Source: an uncultured Clostridia bacterium
GTDB lineage: Bacteria > Bacillota_A > Clostridia > TANB77 > CAG-508
Direction of reading: 5' to 3'
Length of the DNA: 37,310 nucleotides
NCBI GenBank assembly: GCA_947624715.1
Contig: CANQLO010000013.1
Coordinates: forward strand, 1-37,310
Numbering within the stretch: position 1 is the first letter of the stretch; each line of letters begins with the position of its first letter. The translations under genes and the position numbers were made by a program. This document shows, one piece after another, positions 14,950-22,378 of this stretch. Below the pieces are notes generated by a model. That model saw only the letters and a list, made by a program, of their open reading frames with translations. It searched no databases and was not told the DNA's origin.

Positions 14950-14986
14950 AAGGAGTAGGAATAAAACGATATATTCTTATTTTCAT
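14933..14986 (-). pseudogene. short ORF cut off at dif-like site D
   Basis: ATG 14986, preceded by RBS GGAGAGAGG, opens only MKIRIYRFIPTPFCTKL before a stop formed inside the dif-like centre. A good RBS with an abrupt end at the recombination site suggests a gene start severed by integration. The leader (15000-15049) is a diverged copy of the leader of the hydrolase fragment (13987-14028). Confidence 0.4.
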
Positions 14987-15031
14987 TTTTTCAAAACTTC
15001 CTCTCTCTCCTACTCTACCGATTTTTTTATT

Positions 15032-15610
15032 TTATATTAACTCACATAAATTTATTGTTTTTATAAATTCTATTATTTCCTTTGCATCATCACCTATTAA
15101 ATTTCCATCATTCAAAATTACAATATGCTCATTTATATTATGGAATGAAATATCACACCAATCTTTACTTGTTCCATAATATCCAATAGTAACTTGCTTA
15201 CCATTATTTAAAGTGATTTCTTCATCTGTTCTTTCTGTACCACAAACACCAAATGGATTATCATAAAAATATAATGTTGCATATTTATTTTTATCATTTT
15301 TGTATAATTTTAAAGCATATTTATATGAAGGACTTTCTTCTTTTATTGGAACTTCTTCATAATTCCACTCAATTGGCATATTCAATTCTATTTTAATATT
15401 ATCTACTTCTTTTGAGTATTTTCTATAATTTTCAGAGGCATATTGATTTTCGATTTCATTAATAATTGGAGCATATTTTGAACCCCAAGTGCTAAATACA
15501 ACAGGTTCTCCTTTTTTCATTTTATCTAAATCAATAAAGTACATAATTCCAACAACAAATACTAATATAATTATTACTGCAATTATTATTTTACATATTT
15601 TTTTATTCAT
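15032..15610 (-). CDS. membrane-anchored extracytoplasmic protein, unknown family
   Basis: A 192-residue protein with a basic N-terminus and one transmembrane or signal-anchor helix (about 6-24, ICKIIIAVIIILVFVVGIMYFI), followed by an extracellular domain of mixed alpha/beta pattern (IKIELNMPIEWNYEE, YATLYFYDNPFGVCGTERTDEEI, KQVTIGYYGTSKDWCDISFHN) with two Cys that may pair. ATG 15610 with AGG upstream is preferred over GTG 15619. It follows an ECF sigma gene by 27 bases on the same strand, so it may be a partner or target of that sigma factor. No named family recognised. Confidence 0.65.
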   Translation of the reverse strand: MNKKICKIIIAVIIILVFVVGIMYFIDLDKMKKGEPVVFSTWGSKYAPIINEIENQYASENYRKYSKEVDNIKIELNMPIEWNYEEVPIKEESPSYKYALKLYKNDKNKYATLYFYDNPFGVCGTERTDEEITLNNGKQVTIGYYGTSKDWCDISFHNINEHIVILNDGNLIGDDAKEIIEFIKTINLCELI

Positions 15611-15637
15611 ACATATCACCTAAATTTAACCTTTCTA

Positions 15638-16522
15638 CTATTTAGACGATTTATGTTTTCTATTTAGTTGGTGTTTTATAAAAATAATTGTAAAAATTAT
15701 AGTAAATGTTAAAAATATTGAAGCAATTCCCAAAAATCCAATTTTAATATAATTATTTGTATTATCAGATGATTGCGTAATAATTTGCTCTGTAATGTTT
15801 CCTTGTATAGAGTTTTTTATTTCTTGCACTGAATCATAATCTTGATTTTCTATATTTTGTTGTTCTGAAGATGAACTAGATAAATCAGTCGTATTTGTAT
15901 TTTCTTGTTTCCCATCTGTTTTTTCAGATAGTTTCTTTTGATTCAAAATAACTTCTTTTAAACTAATAGCAAATGCTATAATAAACATTCCTAAATTTCC
16001 TAGCAATAATTTTAAAGTATGAATAGATTTATAATATTTCCACTTCACAGTTCCTTCAGGAATATTTAATATTTGTGAAATTTCTTTAAATGACATATTA
16101 GAAAGAATTTTTAATGATATTATTTCTTGTTCTTGTGTATCTAACTTTGATATTATCCTATTATAATGATCTTTATCAATTATTTTATCTAATTCTTTAT
16201 CATCATCAGTTAAATAATATATATCATCTATATTTAGTAAACTTTTTTTATTTTTATAAAAATCTAATGCTTCGTTTTTTGTTAATGTATATAACCAAGA
16301 TGCCTCATTGTTTTTTGGTAGTTTTTCATTTTCTATATCCCATATTTTTGTATAAACCTTTTGCACAACATCTTCACTATCATCACTATTTTTTAAAATA
16401 GAAAATGCTATTGAATAAATTAGCGTTTTATAATTTTCATATAGTTTATTAAAATATAATTCTTTATTAGTTTCCATTTTATGAAAAATCATATGTAATT
16501 CTTCTTTATCAATCTTTTTCAT
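15638..16522 (-). CDS. ECF sigma factor with C-terminal membrane extension
   Basis: Residues 20-85 form sigma region 2 (FNKLYENYKTLIYSIAFSILKNSDDSEDVVQKVYTKIWD) and 115-165 region 4 (LDTQEQEIISLKILSNMSFKEISQILNIPEGTVKWKYYKSIHTLK), so this is an ECF-type sigma factor. Unusually it continues to 294 residues with a hydrophobic helix at about 172-187, a Ser/Gln/Asn-rich linker (190-250) and a second helix at 258-283, ending in a basic tail. The extension probably tethers the factor to the membrane and may replace a separate anti-sigma protein. RBS AAAGGA precedes ATG 16522. The gene at 15032 is its likely operon partner. Confidence 0.8.
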   Translation of the reverse strand: MKKIDKEELHMIFHKMETNKELYFNKLYENYKTLIYSIAFSILKNSDDSEDVVQKVYTKIWDIENEKLPKNNEASWLYTLTKNEALDFYKNKKSLLNIDDIYYLTDDDKELDKIIDKDHYNRIISKLDTQEQEIISLKILSNMSFKEISQILNIPEGTVKWKYYKSIHTLKLLLGNLGMFIIAFAISLKEVILNQKKLSEKTDGKQENTNTTDLSSSSSEQQNIENQDYDSVQEIKNSIQGNITEQIITQSSDNTNNYIKIGFLGIASIFLTFTIIFTIIFIKHQLNRKHKSSK

Positions 16523-16555
16523 TTTTTGTCCTTTATTTTTATTATTTTTTTACGA

Positions 16556-16687
16556 TTATACCATATCATATTTAACTTCTTTGTATATTTCATATTTATG
16601 AGCATAATTATATGGTATTTCATTTGTAAAAGAACCATCTAATTCCCTTGCTAATATGTTATTTTCATTTTCTTTCTTTTCATACAA
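16556..16687 (-). CDS. small ORF or gene remnant upstream of the sigma gene
   Basis: A TTG start at 16687 with RBS GGAGG five bases before it opens 43 residues (…ENNILARELDGSFTNEIPYNYAHKYEIYKEVKYDMV) ending 34 bases before the sigma gene. The product looks like the conserved tail of a larger soluble protein, not a random ORF. It could be a real small protein or the 3' remnant of a lost gene. No family assigned. Confidence 0.35.
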   Translation of the reverse strand: MYEKKENENNILARELDGSFTNEIPYNYAHKYEIYKEVKYDMV

Positions 16688-16741
16688 TAAATCCTCCAAA
16701 CAAATTAACTAATAATTTTATCTTTTATATAAATGCTATTT

Positions 16742-17401
16742 TTAACTAATTCTATAATGTCCAATGATATTGTCTTCACCATAAAATTCCAATATATCTT
16801 CTTCGTAATTTACTTGCATTGGATTTGCATGATGTATTAAAAAAGGAATGCCCTTTTTATTTCTCTTATCAGATATTATTCCTATATGATTTTGAAAAAC
16901 AATTATATCTCCACCCTGCCATTCTTCAATTTTTGACAAATCAGTTGTTAGAGAAATACTATTATTTTTAAAATATATATTTAAATTTATTACTCTTCTA
17001 AAATCTATATTTTTATCTATATTTTCAATATGATATTCTTCTTTATGATTTATAATATCTTGATTTACTAATTCCATTAAATCATATCCAGCACCTTTCA
17101 GTCCATTTGCAATAACATCCGTACAGACACCATATTCATCATCTGGATAACCTGTTCCATAATACTTACTCTTATATTTTGGTTTTGTTTTTATATATTT
17201 CCTTACATTATCTAATATGTCTGTCTGGTCATCTATTCCATCACTATCTTTGTCAACATTACTAATATATGCTTCAATATTAAAATCACTATTGCTATAT
17301 TTTTTATGTGGAATTACATTAAACATATATAATACGATTACTATCATAATAATAAGTATGAATAATATTATTGTTATAATAGTTTTTATTGACTTTTTCA
17401 A
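16742..17401 (-). CDS. DUF1287 secreted protein, NlpC/P60-like fold
   Basis: A 219-residue protein with an N-terminal signal anchor (6-30) and a DUF1287 domain. Seen: DKDSDGIDDQTDI, a calcium-loop-like acidic repeat near residue 52; YGVCTDVIANGLKGAGYDL with the likely catalytic Cys near residue 93; GDIIVFQNHIGIISDKRN with the His; and IHHANP near the end. These are the conserved points of the family, which belongs to the papain/NlpC superfamily of cell-wall hydrolases. The exact substrate is unknown. It stands between two ECF sigma modules, which suggests envelope stress, but has its own leader. Confidence 0.75.
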   Translation of the reverse strand: MKKSIKTIITIILFILIIMIVIVLYMFNVIPHKKYSNSDFNIEAYISNVDKDSDGIDDQTDILDNVRKYIKTKPKYKSKYYGTGYPDDEYGVCTDVIANGLKGAGYDLMELVNQDIINHKEEYHIENIDKNIDFRRVINLNIYFKNNSISLTTDLSKIEEWQGGDIIVFQNHIGIISDKRNKKGIPFLIHHANPMQVNYEEDILEFYGEDNIIGHYRIS

Positions 17402-17456
17402 TTATAATTCTCCCTTTTTTAACTAAATTACAATTTATTTGATAAGAGTATAACAT

Positions 17457-17492
17457 AAGAGCAAGTGATTGTAAATATTTTCACTTGCTCTT
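17457..17492. terminator. hairpin between the anti-sigma gene and the DUF1287 gene
   Basis: AAGAGCAAGTGA (17457-17468) pairs perfectly with TCACTTGCTCTT (17481-17492), a 12-base stem and 12-base loop. It lies just after the minus-strand anti-sigma gene; a clear T run is seen only on the plus strand (CTTTTCG). It probably ends the anti-sigma transcript. Confidence 0.5.
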
Positions 17493-17558
17493 TTCGTATA
17501 AAGAAAAATCCTATATTTTCTATAAAATTTTTAACATTCTAAAGTTTATTATTTATGT

Positions 17559-18338
17559 TTAATTTATACCATTTAATAAGTTATCATTTAATAAGTGCCT
17601 CCAATTACCATTTACTGAATGTACATTGTAATTATATGTATTTCTTTCGTTTTCTGGAATTTTAAGGTCAAAATATGATTTTTTCCATTCTTCTTCAGAC
17701 ATTACTTCCATATCTTTATTCCAAATTTCCTTCATATCTCTACTATCTAAATAAATTTTTTCAATTCCATCCTCTAAATATATACATTTATATATACCGG
17801 TTGTTGATAATGTTTGCGCTTTGTTAAAAGGCTTAAACTTTTCTGTTCTAACATCAATAATCATTATCTTTTCTCCTGTTTTTTCAGTCACTATATAAGA
17901 TTTATCTTCTAATTTTTCATATTTTTTAGAGCATAAGTGTATTTCTAGTATATCTTTTCCTGTATTATCTTTAGTTTTGTATATATAGTCTACATTAACT
18001 TCACTTGCATTAAGTGTAAATTCTAAATTAAAAACATCTTTTACATATAATATATATATACCAATTTCAAATACTAAAAAAGTTATGAGAATAGAAATAA
18101 GTATTGATTTTATTTTTTTCTTTTTATATCCCTTTAAGTAGTCGATTTTTTCATCTTGATTTGTTAATATTTCTGTATCAATATTATTGTTCATATTTTT
18201 TAATGCTATGTTGCAATTCTTGCATTTTTCTAAATGCTTTTCAATTAGCTTATTACTTGATTTACTTAATATTTTGTCATTATAGCTTGGTAATAAATCC
18301 TGAATTATATCACAGTCAATTAGTTCTAAAGATTTCAT
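17559..18338 (-). CDS. anti-sigma factor with zinc finger
   Basis: A 259-residue membrane anti-sigma factor. The N-terminus has the zf-HC2 motif: LIDCDIIQDLLPSYNDKILS followed by KHLEKCKNCN (His-x3-Cys-x2-Cys). One transmembrane helix lies at about 76-96 (SILISILITFLVFEIGIYILYV), then an extracytoplasmic domain of beta character with the ending WRHLLNDNLLNGIN. It overlaps the upstream sigma gene by four bases (ATGA), the usual coupling of sigma and anti-sigma. The zinc finger would bind the ECF factor and hold it at the membrane until an envelope signal releases it. Confidence 0.82.
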   Translation of the reverse strand: MKSLELIDCDIIQDLLPSYNDKILSKSSNKLIEKHLEKCKNCNIALKNMNNNIDTEILTNQDEKIDYLKGYKKKKIKSILISILITFLVFEIGIYILYVKDVFNLEFTLNASEVNVDYIYKTKDNTGKDILEIHLCSKKYEKLEDKSYIVTEKTGEKIMIIDVRTEKFKPFNKAQTLSTTGIYKCIYLEDGIEKIYLDSRDMKEIWNKDMEVMSEEEWKKSYFDLKIPENERNTYNYNVHSVNGNWRHLLNDNLLNGIN

Positions 18339-18811
18339 ATAATATTTCCTCCTTTTAATTTTTGTTTTCCTCTGTAAAATGTAACTCTTGCCCAGTTTTC
18401 ACTTTTGTTTAATATCTTTCCAATTTCCTTAAAAGTTAATTCACCTGTTAGTCTTAAATACATTACTTCTCTAGTACCTGCATCTAGTTTTTGAAGGGCT
18501 TCATATATTCTTATTTTGCTATCATTTGCTATACACTTTTCTTCTACTTTTTCATCATCTTCAATTTCAAATTCATCAATAGATATATACTTTTGAGAAT
18601 TTTTTATTTTTTTGTATAAAATTTTTTTTGCAATAGAATAAAGCCATGTAATTATTTCACAGTCTCCTCGAAATTTTTCAATTTGATTTATTGCTACTAC
18701 AAATGTTTCTTGCATTACTTCTTCTGATAAATCAATATCTCTTGTTTTAAAAAAAATATATTTTTTTATTAAGTTTGCATATTTCTTATAAACTACCTCA
18801 ATATCTTCCAT
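18335..18811 (-). CDS. ECF RNA polymerase sigma factor
   Basis: A 158-residue ECF sigma factor. Region 2 covers about 5-70 (KKYIFFKTRDIDLSEEVMQETFVVAINQIEKFRGDCEIITWLYSIAKKILYKK) and region 4 about 105-155 (LQKLDAGTREVMYLRLTGELTFKEIGKILNKSENWARVTFYRGKQKL). Length is normal for the family. It is translated together with the anti-sigma gene through a four-base overlap. Target promoters are not visible in the window. It is distinct in sequence from the membrane-tethered sigma factor at 15638. Confidence 0.88.
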   Translation of the reverse strand: MEDIEVVYKKYANLIKKYIFFKTRDIDLSEEVMQETFVVAINQIEKFRGDCEIITWLYSIAKKILYKKIKNSQKYISIDEFEIEDDEKVEEKCIANDSKIRIYEALQKLDAGTREVMYLRLTGELTFKEIGKILNKSENWARVTFYRGKQKLKGGNII

Positions 18812-18892
18812 TTTTTTACCCTTCTATAAATATAGTGTTATTTTTCAGTCAATTCGTTACAAAATTTTTATATTTTTTTAGTTTTGATTTAA

Positions 18893-18928
18893 ATTGAAAA
18901 AGTAGATAGTTATAAAAAGCCATCTACT
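18893..18928 (-). terminator. terminator after the GNAT gene
   Basis: AGTAGAT (18901-18907) and ATCTACT (18922-18928) form a stem; on the minus strand the hairpin is followed by TTTTTC. It ends the transcript of the acetyltransferase gene to its right and separates it from the sigma gene. Confidence 0.6.
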
Positions 18929-19062
18929 AACAAATTTTATAATAATTTTTTTCATTCTTACACATGTATTACCTTACCATTGAAGAGTACCAGATTTATT
19001 TATTTCAAATGGAACTTACTTAATAAATATTTTATCAAAGATGTTTTTTATAAACTCACTCT

Positions 19063-19476
19063 TTATTTTTTTATCCACAAATACATTCCCGTTATAACAT
19101 CAGGCTTATATTTAAATCCAGCTTTTTTATAAAACTCTTCATTACCTGCAGTTGGCGTTAACTCTATTTGCATTTTTTCTCCTTTTTTAACTCCATCTTC
19201 GACTAGTTTTTTTAATTCATTTACTATTTTTAGTCCGATTCCATTTCCTTGAAATTCCGGTTTGACACATATATCACTTAGTATACAAACAATACTAAAA
19301 TCTCCAACCACTCTTCCTATTCCAGCTAATTTACCATTTACTATTGCCTTTACCATATACATTGTATTGTTTAAAGCTTTATCTATTTGTTCGTGTGAAT
19401 ATGTTTTCCATCTAACAGATTCAACCATTTCCAGAAATTCATCACTTGAGATTGAATATTCCAATTTTATATCCAT
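19063..19476 (-). CDS. GNAT N-acetyltransferase
   Basis: A GCN5-family acetyltransferase of 137 residues using acetyl-CoA; substrate unknown. The acetyl-CoA-binding motif QGNGIG (within DICVKPEFQGNGIGLKIVNEL) is near residue 80, preceded by strand 4 (FSIVCILSDICV), and the family ending EEFYKKAGFKYK is present near 115-126. GGAG seven bases before ATG 19476 makes it the better start than ATG 19488. The 5' end overlaps, in another frame, the truncated DUF84-like fragment, so the gene sits at a rearrangement joint. Confidence 0.85.
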   Translation of the reverse strand: MDIKLEYSISSDEFLEMVESVRWKTYSHEQIDKALNNTMYMVKAIVNGKLAGIGRVVGDFSIVCILSDICVKPEFQGNGIGLKIVNELKKLVEDGVKKGEKMQIELTPTAGNEEFYKKAGFKYKPDVITGMYLWIKK

Positions 19477-19603
19477 AACTATCTCCATTATTTGTTTCTA
19501 ATGATTTTATTTCAAAGTTATTAAAATATTCTCTTACAACAGTATTTACTGCATCATTCTTTGCTTTGTTTCTAGAACAAACTATTATTTTCATATTTTG
19601 CAT
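19442..19603 (-). pseudogene. N-terminal fragment of a DUF84-like NTP phosphatase
   Basis: From ATG 19603 (RBS GGGGT) a 53-residue ORF reads MQNMKIIVCSRNKAKNDAVNTVVREYFNN and then runs into the GNAT gene in another frame. The opening (KIIVCSxNKAK-AV) resembles inosine/xanthosine triphosphatases of the DUF84/YjjX family, which need about 170 residues. The rest is missing, so this is a remnant, and the family call is tentative. Confidence 0.45.
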
Positions 19604-19672
19604 TTTCTATACCCCATTTCATAAATTTTATTTTAGATGCTTTTTATGATTTTTTAAAATAGAATTTTGCTC

Positions 19673-20380
19673 CTACTTCTGGCAATTTTTGCTTTCTTTA
19701 ATAAATTCTTCAAACAATTTATTGGTAAAATCATCCTCTAGCATTAATTCTGGATGCCATTTTATTCCTATTATAAATTTTTTATTATTCAACTCAAAGC
19801 TTTCAACTAAGCCATCATAAGAAATAGAGGATATTTTTGCATATCCCTCAACATTCTCTTTTGGTGCTATCATACTATGAATACTATTTACATAATGTTC
19901 TCTTTTATTTATTAAATTATATAACTTAGTTCCTTCAATTATAGATATTTTATGTCTATAATCTTTATTGTAAATATCATGTTTTTTTGTTTTATCTTCA
20001 ATTACATTTGTACCTAATGCCCTTAAAATATTATTAAATCCAGCACAAATTCCTATAAGCGGTTTATCCAATTCTATAACTTTTTTAGCAATTTCTATTT
20101 CATAATTTGAACTGTATAGTCCTCCCTGTAGTATAAAACCATCGCATAAATCTATTTGCCTATATAATTCATTTTTTTGTTCATCATTTAAAATTGTATC
20201 ATCCTTAATATCATTATCGTTAAATTTTAATGTTTCTTCTGTCGGCAAAAGCATTATAGCTGTACCACCATTTTTTACAATTAGGTATCTTAATTCATCA
20301 ACCTCATCAATTCTATGCCAGATATCTTCTTTGTATTGTGGTTGTACTTTTCCTATTATTCCAATAATCGGTTTACTCAT
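19673..20380 (-). CDS. class I glutamine amidotransferase-like peptidase C26
   Basis: A 235-residue protein of the gamma-glutamyl-gamma-aminobutyrate hydrolase (PuuD-like, peptidase C26) group. It begins KPIIGIIGKVQ, has the oxyanion segment FILQGG, the nucleophile elbow PLIGICAGFN with Cys near 116, and the His-Glu pair in GIKWHPELM near 213-216, so the catalytic triad is complete. These enzymes cleave gamma-glutamyl bonds of small molecules. The RBS is GAGGTGA before ATG 20380. It forms a run of same-strand genes with the Ham1 and HIT genes, all small-molecule clean-up enzymes. Confidence 0.85.
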   Translation of the reverse strand: MSKPIIGIIGKVQPQYKEDIWHRIDEVDELRYLIVKNGGTAIMLLPTEETLKFNDNDIKDDTILNDEQKNELYRQIDLCDGFILQGGLYSSNYEIEIAKKVIELDKPLIGICAGFNNILRALGTNVIEDKTKKHDIYNKDYRHKISIIEGTKLYNLINKREHYVNSIHSMIAPKENVEGYAKISSISYDGLVESFELNNKKFIIGIKWHPELMLEDDFTNKLFEEFIKESKNCQK

Positions 20381-20392
20381 TTAATCACCTCA

Positions 20393-20461
20393 TCACTTAA
20401 TTTTATTATGCAAAAATCCTATTGTGTCTTCAGTTGTAAAACTAGATGCATTATAAAATTT
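20393..20461 (-). pseudogene. remnant of a HIT copy 2-like C-terminal tail
   Basis: This stretch encodes KFYNASSFTTEDTIGFLHNKIK and then a stop, matching the tail of HIT copy 2 (KFYNASGFTT...). About 30 bases are nearly identical to 21181-21211 on the plus-strand text. It shows that a HIT 3' end or a shared cassette end was duplicated here and then degraded. Confidence 0.45.
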
Positions 20462-20484
20462 TCATTATTATTCATCTAAATTCT

Positions 20485-21087
20485 TTAATCTTTGCAATTA
20501 TTTATTATAAAATCAATAACGTCATCTTCATTGTAATTTTCTTTATCTTTATTTCTATCTTCTTCCGTTAAATCAACAAAGTATTTATTACATTCTGGCA
20601 TAATTGACATTGAATCTAATGGATAACCTGGATTTCTTTTTTCACAAGGCTTGTCTACAAGATAGAAGTGATTCTTACTCCAACTATATTGTTTTGTTTC
20701 TTTTCCATCATATATTACCATTCCATATACCCATTTAGCTGTTAGTTTACCACCATATTCTTTAATTAAATTGCAGTAATGCTCAATCATTTCATCATCA
20801 TTTAATTCTTTTCCATTTACTCTTCTTACATGAGTTCCTGGTTGTTTTTCATCTGGCAATTCTTCAATATATAAATTATTATCCATACCAATAGTTGTAA
20901 TCTTTGTTTTGTCATAATATGCTTTTGCTTTGATATAAGCATTTTCAATAGCATTCTTTCCTGTTTCTTCTGGTTTTAGATTTATTCCTAGATCTTTTAT
21001 AGTTAATACTTCTATATTCTTCTCTTTTAATTTTTCTGCATATTTTTTTATCTTTGCAGGATTTGTTGTTGCAAACAATACTTTCAT
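20485..21087 (-). CDS. non-canonical purine NTP pyrophosphatase (Ham1/RdgB-like)
   Basis: A house-cleaning enzyme that hydrolyses ITP, dITP or XTP to the monophosphate and pyrophosphate. The 200-residue product opens with VLFATTNPAKIKKYAEKLK, the family substrate-binding start (TxNxxK), followed by KPEETGKNAIENAYIKAKAYY and GMDNNLYIEEL, where D sits at the catalytic metal position of ADDSGL in classical members. It is a diverged Ham1: the usual ADDSGL is GMDNNL and the C-terminal SHR motif is not visible, so specificity may be altered. RBS AAGGAGATAAG precedes the start. It lies close to HIT copy 2. Confidence 0.72.
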   Translation of the reverse strand: MKVLFATTNPAKIKKYAEKLKEKNIEVLTIKDLGINLKPEETGKNAIENAYIKAKAYYDKTKITTIGMDNNLYIEELPDEKQPGTHVRRVNGKELNDDEMIEHYCNLIKEYGGKLTAKWVYGMVIYDGKETKQYSWSKNHFYLVDKPCEKRNPGYPLDSMSIMPECNKYFVDLTEEDRNKDKENYNEDDVIDFIINNCKD

Positions 21088-21131
21088 CTTACTTTATCTC
21101 CTTTTTTTTTGTCTTTCTTTAATATAGTTTT

Positions 21132-21704
21132 CTATTTCATCTGTATTACTTCTTCTTGACTATAGCCTAATTCTACTAAAGTTGTAAAACCAGATGCATT
21201 ATAAAATTTTTTTCTGAATTGTTGAAGCTTTTCTTTGTCTTCTTTATATTCAAATCTTGGCTTTACAAAATTTTTTGAACCTCTTTTTTCAAATGAATAT
21301 CTAGGAATTAATTGTATATGAAAATGATTCATTGGTCCATCACACATTGTGCATAAATATACACTTTCTGCCTCATAAACTTCTTTCAAAGTTTTCATAA
21401 CTTCTTTTGCTAATATAAAAATCTCTTTACAAGTTATATCATCTATTTCCATCATATCTTTATAATGTTTCTTCGTACTTATTACTGTATGTCCATTTGC
21501 TCTCGGATTTCCAATTAAAAAGCATTCGAATTTATCGTTTTCAAAAATCATTTTATCTGTTTTATCTCCATATAAAATATGATTATTTTGTTTATCAAAA
21601 CAAGTAGGACATATTCCTGAATCAACAATATCTGCTACAGTGACTTTCCCATCTTTTATTAAATTAATAATTTCTTCATTATTAAATTGCTTTAAATTAT
21701 CCAT
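21132..21704 (-). CDS. HIT-domain protein (copy 2)
   Basis: The second HIT-superfamily protein, 190 residues, with H-x-H-x-Q in NHFHIQLIPR and the same two Cys pairs (CPTC, CTMC) as copy 1. Over the first 160 residues the two copies differ at only about a dozen positions. From residue 168 this copy has its own tail, FYNASGFTTLVELGYSQEEVIQMK. RBS AGGAGA precedes ATG 21704. The close identity at protein and DNA level indicates a duplication within this island. Role: hydrolysis or transfer on a nucleoside-phosphate substrate, not known further. Confidence 0.87.
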   Translation of the reverse strand: MDNLKQFNNEEIINLIKDGKVTVADIVDSGICPTCFDKQNNHILYGDKTDKMIFENDKFECFLIGNPRANGHTVISTKKHYKDMMEIDDITCKEIFILAKEVMKTLKEVYEAESVYLCTMCDGPMNHFHIQLIPRYSFEKRGSKNFVKPRFEYKEDKEKLQQFRKKFYNASGFTTLVELGYSQEEVIQMK

Positions 21705-21828
21705 TTTTATTATTTTCTCCTGTTAATTTTAATCATTATTATTCATCTAAATTTCCTGTAGATTTATATTTGTACCATAATTTAAATTTATCAATTATAT
21801 TCATATACTACTCTCTTTTTCATTACTT

Positions 21829-22374
21829 TTATATAAATTTCCTATACATAAAACATTCTTTTTCATGAGAATAAATAACACCTATTGCTTGTAAATAAGA
21901 ATATATAATTGTACTTCCTACAAATTTCATTCCTCTCTTCTGTAAATCTTTTGATAAGCTATCTGATAATTGATTTGTAGTTTTATCTATTTCATAAATT
22001 ATTTTATTATTAGTGAAATTCTTTAAATAATTATTAAATGAACCAAATTCATTTTGTATTTTCTTAAAAACTTTACTATTATTTATAGCAGATTTTATTT
22101 TTAATTTATTTCTAATAATCTTTTCATTTTTTAATAATTCTTCAATTTTTGCATCATTATAACAACATATTTTATCTATATCAAAATTATCAAATGCTTT
22201 CCTAAAATCTTCTCTTTTATTTAAAACGCATTCCCAAGAAAGCCCGGCTTGAAAAGACTCTAGTATCAACATTTCATATAAATATTTATCATCAGAATTT
22301 GGCTTTCCCCATTCATTATCATGATATTCAATATATTTAGGATTTCTTAAATTACACCATTTACATCTAATCAT
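21829..22374 (-). CDS. tag: DNA-3-methyladenine glycosylase I
   Basis: Base-excision repair enzyme that removes 3-methyladenine from DNA. The 181-residue product has the Tag landmarks: MIRCKWCN with zinc Cys, YIEYHDNEWGKP near residue 20, LILESFQAGLSWECVLNKRE (the substrate pocket with Glu and Trp), RNKLKIKSAINNSKVF (helix-hairpin-like), and LQKRGMKFVGSTIIYSYLQAIGVI near the end. The terminal zinc His/Cys are in HEKEC. Start ATG 22374 was chosen because the family begins at RCxWC; a longer frame from 22422 would overlap the upstream gene. It begins 5 bases after the surface-protein stop, so it is read from the same transcript. Confidence 0.9.
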   Translation of the reverse strand: MIRCKWCNLRNPKYIEYHDNEWGKPNSDDKYLYEMLILESFQAGLSWECVLNKREDFRKAFDNFDIDKICCYNDAKIEELLKNEKIIRNKLKIKSAINNSKVFKKIQNEFGSFNNYLKNFTNNKIIYEIDKTTNQLSDSLSKDLQKRGMKFVGSTIIYSYLQAIGVIYSHEKECFMYRKFI

Positions 22375-22378
22375 AATA

